Origin: Fredinandcohnia onubensis
GTDB taxonomy: Bacteria; Bacillota; Bacilli; Bacillales; Bacillaceae_L
Reading direction: 5' to 3'
Length of the DNA stretch: 64,000 bases
Assembly: GCF_002734285.1 (NCBI RefSeq)
Contig: NZ_NSEA01000020.1
Span: forward strand, 1 to 64,000
Numbering within the stretch: the stretch's first letter is position 1; each line of letters begins with the position of its first letter. Shown one piece after another: positions 60,304-64,000 of this stretch. The notes under the pieces were generated by a model that worked only from the letters and a program-made list of their open reading frames with translations, had not been told where the DNA came from and did not search any database. A program made the translations under genes and the position numbers.

Positions 60304-60425
60304 GTCCAGCTCCAGGCGCCATCGGCTCGAGGTCACAAGCCAATCGCTTCAGAAGATAAAAATCACCTTCTGTCAGCGCTCGTCTTGTGCTTGTCGCCGA
60401 TAGACGAGCGCCTTGCGCTTTTCTT
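60304..60425. repeat. bcr-like intergenic repeat, about 120 bp
   Basis: It begins TCCAGCTCCAGGCGCC and has CTCGAGGTCA; it ends GACGAGCGCCTTGCGCTTTT. Inverted arms CGCTCGTC-TTG / GACGAGCG and AGGCGCC / GCGCCT fold it. It lies between two convergent genes. Same family as 13931-13978 and 54632-54735. Confidence 0.72.
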
Positions 60426-60711
60426 AGTTGATATGGGCAATGATGCCTTCTTCGTCGTCTAAGACAAGTTTGATTCCGGCATATGGGTCACGGTTAAGAA
60501 ATTCGCCAAGCCATAAACGTATTGCTTCGATTAAGTTCGCCATAATGAGAACCTGTTTTCGATCGTTTACATATACTTCTGCGGAGAATCCGTAATCATC
60601 ATCATACATCAGTTCCACTTCAACCTCTTCAGGTTTTACTTGCTTTTTTAAGCCGATATAAACACAAACCGCATTTATAACTTCTTGTTCAGAAAGTATT
60701 AGCGTTGCCAT
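60424..60711 (-). CDS. DUF2653 family protein (YxcD-like)
   Basis: A 95-residue soluble protein: LILSEQEVINAVCVYIGLKK, VEVELMYDDDYGFSAEVYV and the LIEAIRLWLGEFLNRDP helix match the DUF2653 family. It overlaps the upstream gene by 13 bases. The gene pair is conserved in Bacillus; function unknown. Confidence 0.8.
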   Translation of the reverse strand: MATLILSEQEVINAVCVYIGLKKQVKPEEVEVELMYDDDYGFSAEVYVNDRKQVLIMANLIEAIRLWLGEFLNRDPYAGIKLVLDDEEGIIAHIN

Positions 60712-61145
60712 GGATCAGTCTCGTTTTTCTTTCTATCTTTAATCATGACGAAGATTTTTCGAATGATTACGATCAGAACATAAATTGCAAGAACGTTAAT
60801 CATTAATCCTAGAAATGAACCAAGCATACCCATTCCACCTAACAAACCACCGAATAGGAATCCAGCAAGTCCACCAAGCATAAGACCTTTCATTAATCCA
60901 CCAGACATGAATCCACCTTTAGGAGTGGTTGGGCTAGTAGATTTGTTTGTAACATTGTTGTCTTGTTTTTTCTGTTGCTGCTGGAAGTTTGATTTATTTG
61001 TGTTCCCAATATTATTATTGAATCCTCTTTTACCTGATTTGTAACCCTTTGCTTCGACAGATGTTGGTTGGTCTTGGAAAACAAAGCTCCCAAGCGGAGA
61101 AAAAATCAGAGTAAGTGCTACTAATGCTGATAATACTTTTTTCAT
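60699..61145 (-). CDS. Secreted/membrane glycine-rich protein paired with DUF2653
   Basis: A 148-residue protein: signal peptide (about 1-31, cut near SVEAKG), an Asn/Gln/Lys-rich linker, a Gly-rich hydrophobic region (GGLMKGLMLGGLAGFLFGGL, about 83-102), a second membrane helix (about 105-130) and a basic end. The Gly-rich membrane stretch resembles the N-terminal part of Tim44-like bacterial proteins; this is a resemblance, not a domain hit. Overlaps the DUF2653 gene. Confidence 0.65.
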   Translation of the reverse strand: MKKVLSALVALTLIFSPLGSFVFQDQPTSVEAKGYKSGKRGFNNNIGNTNKSNFQQQQKKQDNNVTNKSTSPTTPKGGFMSGGLMKGLMLGGLAGFLFGGLLGGMGMLGSFLGLMINVLAIYVLIVIIRKIFVMIKDRKKNETDPWQR

Positions 61146-61433
61146 ATGATAGAAATACCTCCATAAGTTAGTTGTTTTATTTATAATAGTATACCTTATT
61201 ATTCAATCTAATGCCCTTCGTAATACCTCCTCTTATACTTTCTCCCTTATATACGATGAAAGCGAGTTTTGGTTTCGCTTTTTAAGAAAAAATGGGATTG
61301 GTAAATAATGACTAGGGAAATTCACTATAGAGGTAGGTAAAAAGTGGTTTTCTTATCCTAAGGGCGATAAAAATGGTATAGTATATTTGAAGCATAATGT
61401 TCTTCTAATAGAACTGTAGGAGAGAGGATATCC

Positions 61434-62336
61434 ATGCAAACAGAAATTCAAATACAAAAAACATCCCTCATAGCTGACCTTAAATCGCTTTTTAAGGCAG
61501 GGGTTTTATTAGCTAATGTTCTACCCGTGTTCTCAGGATTTTGGTTAGCTATTTACTTTACGGGCGCATCTTTTCAGGACAACCTGGGATTGTTTATATA
61601 TACGATGATCGGAAGTACTCTCGTTATGGCGGGGGCTCTTATTATAAACAACTGGTATGATGTTGACATTGATACAGTCATGGATCGAACAAAAAAGCGA
61701 CCAACTGTAACAGGCAATTTTTCATTGAAATTTGTTCTGGTATTAGGAATCATTTGTACTGTTTTAGGATTCATATTTCTATTTTTCACAACATTTGAAG
61801 CTATCTTTTTTACATTTATAGGCTGGTTCACATATGTTGTGTTGTACACGATGTGGTCAAAGCGCAGATTTACAATTAATACTGTGATTGGAAGTGTTTC
61901 TGGCGCGGTATCTCCTTTAATGGGGTGGGCCGCGGTTGCACCTATCGATCATATCGTTCCAATTATGCTCTTCTTAATCTTGTTTGTATTTCAAATGCCT
62001 CATACGTATGCGATTGCGATGAGAAAGTATGAAGAGTATAAAGCTGCTAAGGTTGCGATGCTTCCAGTCGTTCATGGGTTTGAGGTAACGAAAAAGCATT
62101 TTCTGTTCTGGGTCATCTGTTTGTTTCCCATGCCATTCTTTTTAGGGGACCTTGGAATGGCTTTCGTCGTACTCTCGACATTGCTTAATATTGGTTGGAT
62201 TATATTGAGTGTCAAAGGATTTACGGTTAAGGATGATATGAAATGGGCTCGCTGGAACTTTCTGTATTCCGTGAATTATATTTTGATCATCTTCCTATTA
62301 ATGGTTGTTGTTACATTACCGAAGTATTTTGGATAG
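61434..62336 (+). CDS. ctaB: Protoheme IX farnesyltransferase (heme O synthase)
   Basis: It adds a farnesyl group to heme b to make heme O. The 300-residue UbiA-family protein has about eight helices, the first Asp-rich motif NNWYDVDIDTVMDRTKKRP (residues 72-90), YTMWSKRR and a second motif region with FVFQMPHTYAIAMRKYEEYKAAKVAMLPVV. The loops differ enough from typical ctaB that it may be a second copy (ctaO type). It lies about 1.1 kb before the ba3 oxidase operon, which needs heme A or O. Confidence 0.88.
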   Translation: MQTEIQIQKTSLIADLKSLFKAGVLLANVLPVFSGFWLAIYFTGASFQDNLGLFIYTMIGSTLVMAGALIINNWYDVDIDTVMDRTKKRPTVTGNFSLKFVLVLGIICTVLGFIFLFFTTFEAIFFTFIGWFTYVVLYTMWSKRRFTINTVIGSVSGAVSPLMGWAAVAPIDHIVPIMLFLILFVFQMPHTYAIAMRKYEEYKAAKVAMLPVVHGFEVTKKHFLFWVICLFPMPFFLGDLGMAFVVLSTLLNIGWIILSVKGFTVKDDMKWARWNFLYSVNYILIIFLLMVVVTLPKYFG

Positions 62337-62346
62337 GCTTGATCCG

Positions 62347-62380
62347 AACCTCGTTACTTTCATGTAGCGGGGGTTTTTTG
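62347..62380 (+). terminator. Terminator after ctaB
   Basis: AACCTCGTTAC / GTAGCGGGGGTT with a short loop and six T residues. Confidence 0.8.
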
Positions 62381-62575
62381 TGCCAATAATATTTTACAAC
62401 CAAATTCAAATCTTTTTGTACTTGATTAAACGAGATAAAAGACCAGAAAATGTGGTATGCTTTGAAATAGAAAAAAATCAAATCAAACATATCTTTTCCA
62501 TTCGTAATCCTGAAAAGCTCACATTTGCTTTGAGAGGGATACTATTTTAATCAGATCATGGCTAGGAGACTATCA

Positions 62576-63181
62576 ATGGATGATAAGTATTACGATGCAC
62601 TTTTACATGTAAAAACAAGTGGAGGACAAAAGGGATTTAGCCCATCCATTCATTATCACCGTTATGAACCGACACCATATGATGGGCTCGATGCACTATT
62701 TTTGCATTATCAATTGAAGGAAACAGACCGAGTGGTGGATTTTGGATGTGGCAAGGGTAGACTTCTTTTTTATATTCATCACCATTTTGGGACTACTGTT
62801 GTGGGGGTTGAAATTGACAAAAGTCTCTATAATGAAGCTAATGAAAACAGAGTACGTTATTTAAAAAAGTCAGGTTATCAAGAAGGTGAAATTGAGCTTC
62901 ACCATTGTGCCGCACAGGAATATGAGATCGACTCCCTTGATAATCGTTTTTACTTTTTTAATCCTTTTTCTATTCAGGTTTTTAAGCATACATTGTCCAA
63001 TATCCTTCGTTCATATGAACAGAATCCACGAAACATAGAAATCATTCTTTATTATGGATCAACCGAGTACACCTATTTTATTGAAACCAATACACCTTTT
63101 CTAATGAAGAAGGAGATCATCATTCCCGGATTGTTTGAGAAAAACACATATGAGAGATTTTTAGTTTATCACCTTGATTAA
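62576..63181 (+). CDS. Class I SAM-dependent methyltransferase
   Basis: A 201-residue protein: motif I VVDFGCGKGRLLF (about residues 54-66), VVGVEIDKSLYNEA, and YFFNPFSIQVF as the NPPY-like motif (FFNPF). This motif is unusual; N-specific methyltransferases have NPPY/DPPY. The substrate is unknown. The ATG at 62576 follows TAGGAG with 7-base spacing; the upstream ATG at 62558 has no support. Transcribed alone. Confidence 0.8.
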   Translation: MDDKYYDALLHVKTSGGQKGFSPSIHYHRYEPTPYDGLDALFLHYQLKETDRVVDFGCGKGRLLFYIHHHFGTTVVGVEIDKSLYNEANENRVRYLKKSGYQEGEIELHHCAAQEYEIDSLDNRFYFFNPFSIQVFKHTLSNILRSYEQNPRNIEIILYYGSTEYTYFIETNTPFLMKKEIIIPGLFEKNTYERFLVYHLD

Positions 63182-63182
63182 G

Positions 63183-63214
63183 TAGCTTCCAAATTCGGAA
63201 GCTGCTTTTTTTGT
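63183..63214 (+). terminator. Terminator after the methyltransferase gene
   Basis: AGCTTCC / GGAAGCT with a 6-nt loop, then T residues. Confidence 0.85.
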
Positions 63215-63331
63215 GTAGGGGTTAGTTCACCAATTTGTCATTTTTGAATTTCTAGGAAGAGAACAGGGAAGGAAACGTCTGCAAAATGGCGAATTAGAGC
63301 GGTTTTATTGTGTTTTTATTAGGGGTTGAAG

Positions 63332-63366
63332 GACGAGAAATAGCTTTTTTTCTCGTCTTTTTTTAA
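63332..63366. terminator. Terminator-like hairpin before the ba3 oxidase operon
   Basis: GACGAGAAA / TTTCTCGTC with a loop of about 8 nt, followed by T residues. It lies 150 bp after the methyltransferase stop and may be a second terminator or an insulator for the oxidase promoter. Confidence 0.7.
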
Positions 63367-63393
63367 TGAGTGTATTAAAAATTACACTTGATG

Positions 63394-63436
63394 TGTGATT
63401 CAGTTCACAACATTGAGAACCGTTCCTAATTATGAT
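63394..63436 (+). promoter_or_regulatory. FNR/CRP-type site and promoter of the ba3 oxidase operon
   Basis: TGTGATTCAGTTCACA (63394-63409) is a perfect TGTGA-N6-TCACA palindrome. TATGAT (63431-63436) is a good -10. If transcription starts near 63443, the palindrome centre is at -41.5, the standard class II activation position. No good -35 is present, as expected for an activated promoter. Confidence 0.75.
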
Positions 63437-63469
63437 GTAAGTAAGAAGAACATAAGGAGGTTGAGTTGG

Positions 63470-63619
63470 ATGGGAGCTTCAAAAGTTAACCGCAATAAAA
63501 ATACAAACGGGGGAAATTCGGAAAGATTAGTTGGAACCTGGATTTCAGTTGGTGTTGTTGGAGCAGTCATTCTTGCTACGTATCTATTACTATTCGGCCT
63601 ATTTATGGCTAGATTCTAG
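63470..63619 (+). CDS. Cytochrome ba3 oxidase small subunit (subunit IIa)
   Basis: A 49-residue protein with one membrane helix (about 22-46, TWISVGVVGAVILATYLLLF). The short charged N-terminus and its place just before subunit II match subunit IIa of ba3-type oxidases, as in Thermus and Geobacillus. AAGGAGG precedes the ATG at 63470. Confidence 0.8.
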   Translation: MGASKVNRNKNTNGGNSERLVGTWISVGVVGAVILATYLLLFGLFMARF

Positions 63620-63630
63620 GAGGGAAAAAA

Positions 63631-64000
63631 ATGAAAATGCATCGTGATGAAAAAATATGGCTTACAATAAGTTTCGGTCTTATCATTGGATTCATGCTTA
63701 TCACAGGATACCAAACATTTGCATTAGAAATGGGACCACCAAGCCATATGGAAACAATCGATCCTCAGAAAGTTGATGAAACAGCTCCATTTGATAAACC
63801 AGGTGTTTACCAAATCGGAGAAAATGAATATGAAGTAGTTATGACGTTACAAATATTTAGCTTTACCCCAGCAAAAATCGAAGTACCTGCGGGTGCAAAG
63901 GTTCACTTTATCATGACATCTAAAGACGTAGTTCACGGATTCCAAGTTGCAGGTACAAACTTAAACGCAATGGTAATGCCAGGACATATACAAAAAATCA
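63631..64000 (+). CDS. Cytochrome c oxidase subunit II, ba3 type (partial)
   Basis: Only the first 123 residues are in the window. One N-terminal membrane helix (about 8-30) anchors an external cupredoxin domain: FSFTPAKIEVPAGAKVHFIMTSKDVVHGF carries His102, the first CuA ligand; the other ligands lie beyond the window. AGGAGGG precedes the ATG. The large subunit is expected downstream. The ba3 type is inferred from the short N-terminus with one helix and from subunit IIa. Confidence 0.9.
   Translation, partial: MKMHRDEKIWLTISFGLIIGFMLITGYQTFALEMGPPSHMETIDPQKVDETAPFDKPGVYQIGENEYEVVMTLQIFSFTPAKIEVPAGAKVHFIMTSKDVVHGFQVAGTNLNAMVMPGHIQKI

Noticed and set aside
62380-62550. A 56-codon GTG-started frame (MPIIFYNQIQIF...) between ctaB and the methyltransferase gene
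   Set aside because: The GTG sits at the end of the terminator T run with no ribosome binding site, and no family is recognised. It could be chance in A/T-rich DNA.

Overview
The window looks like the chromosome of a Bacillaceae species related to Bacillus, with low to moderate GC. The evidence is the gene order, which closely follows the Bacillus subtilis pur-to-yerS region: the purE-to-purD operon, yerA, yerB, yerC, pcrB, pcrA, ligA, yerH/camS, a proline symporter, gatCAB, dgkB and rlmCD. Strong AGGAGG-type ribosome binding sites, TTG and GTG starts and Bacillus-type control elements (PurBoxes, a guanine riboswitch, cre-like sites) agree with this. No phage, insertion sequence with a transposase, tRNA or CRISPR array was seen.

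Layout. Bases 1-58 are the 3' end of a 5S rRNA gene and its terminator, so an rRNA operon lies just upstream. After a short palindromic repeat array come DUF3784, Hsp20, YebE and YebG genes. From 2.2 to 15.3 kb is the complete twelve-gene IMP biosynthesis operon (purEKBCSQLFMNHD) behind a PurR operator pair, a sigma-A promoter and a guanine/hypoxanthine riboswitch. From 15.4 to 25.4 kb are DUF2892, yerA, yerB, yerC and the pcrB-pcrA-ligA-camS cluster. From 25.6 to 31 kb is a proline block (pruA, a 36-residue symporter accessory protein and putP) with small genes on both strands. gatCAB (31.4-34.6 kb) makes Gln-tRNA(Gln). From 35.6 to 38.7 kb is an ECF sigma, anti-sigma and two membrane proteins, followed by dgkB and rlmCD.

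The accessory part starts near 41.9 kb. Two imperfect 164-bp direct repeats (41932-42095 and 49425-49588) bracket about 7.5 kb that carries an MFS exporter, an M20 amidohydrolase, a DMT transporter with a divergent LysR regulator, and a CatR-like HxlR regulator divergent from a CatE-like dioxygenase and a luciferase-like monooxygenase. Just beyond is a TetR-MMPL pair with three palindromic operators, then a NERD-domain protein and seven 154-bp tandem repeats. potABCD (spermidine/putrescine uptake) runs on the minus strand. A c-di-GMP-I riboswitch precedes a GAF-GGDEF protein. The window ends with a heme O synthase, a small methyltransferase and the start of a ba3-type cytochrome oxidase operon behind a perfect FNR/CRP-type box.

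The most unusual material is non-coding. Three tandem palindromic arrays share a 52-53 bp period although their sequences differ, and a fourth has a 154-bp period; all lie just after terminators. Other items are the paired 164-bp repeats, a 145-bp inverted-repeat element in the gatC leader, operators built into a terminator before the MMPL gene, and the c-di-GMP riboswitch placed before a diguanylate cyclase that lacks the usual inhibitory I-site.
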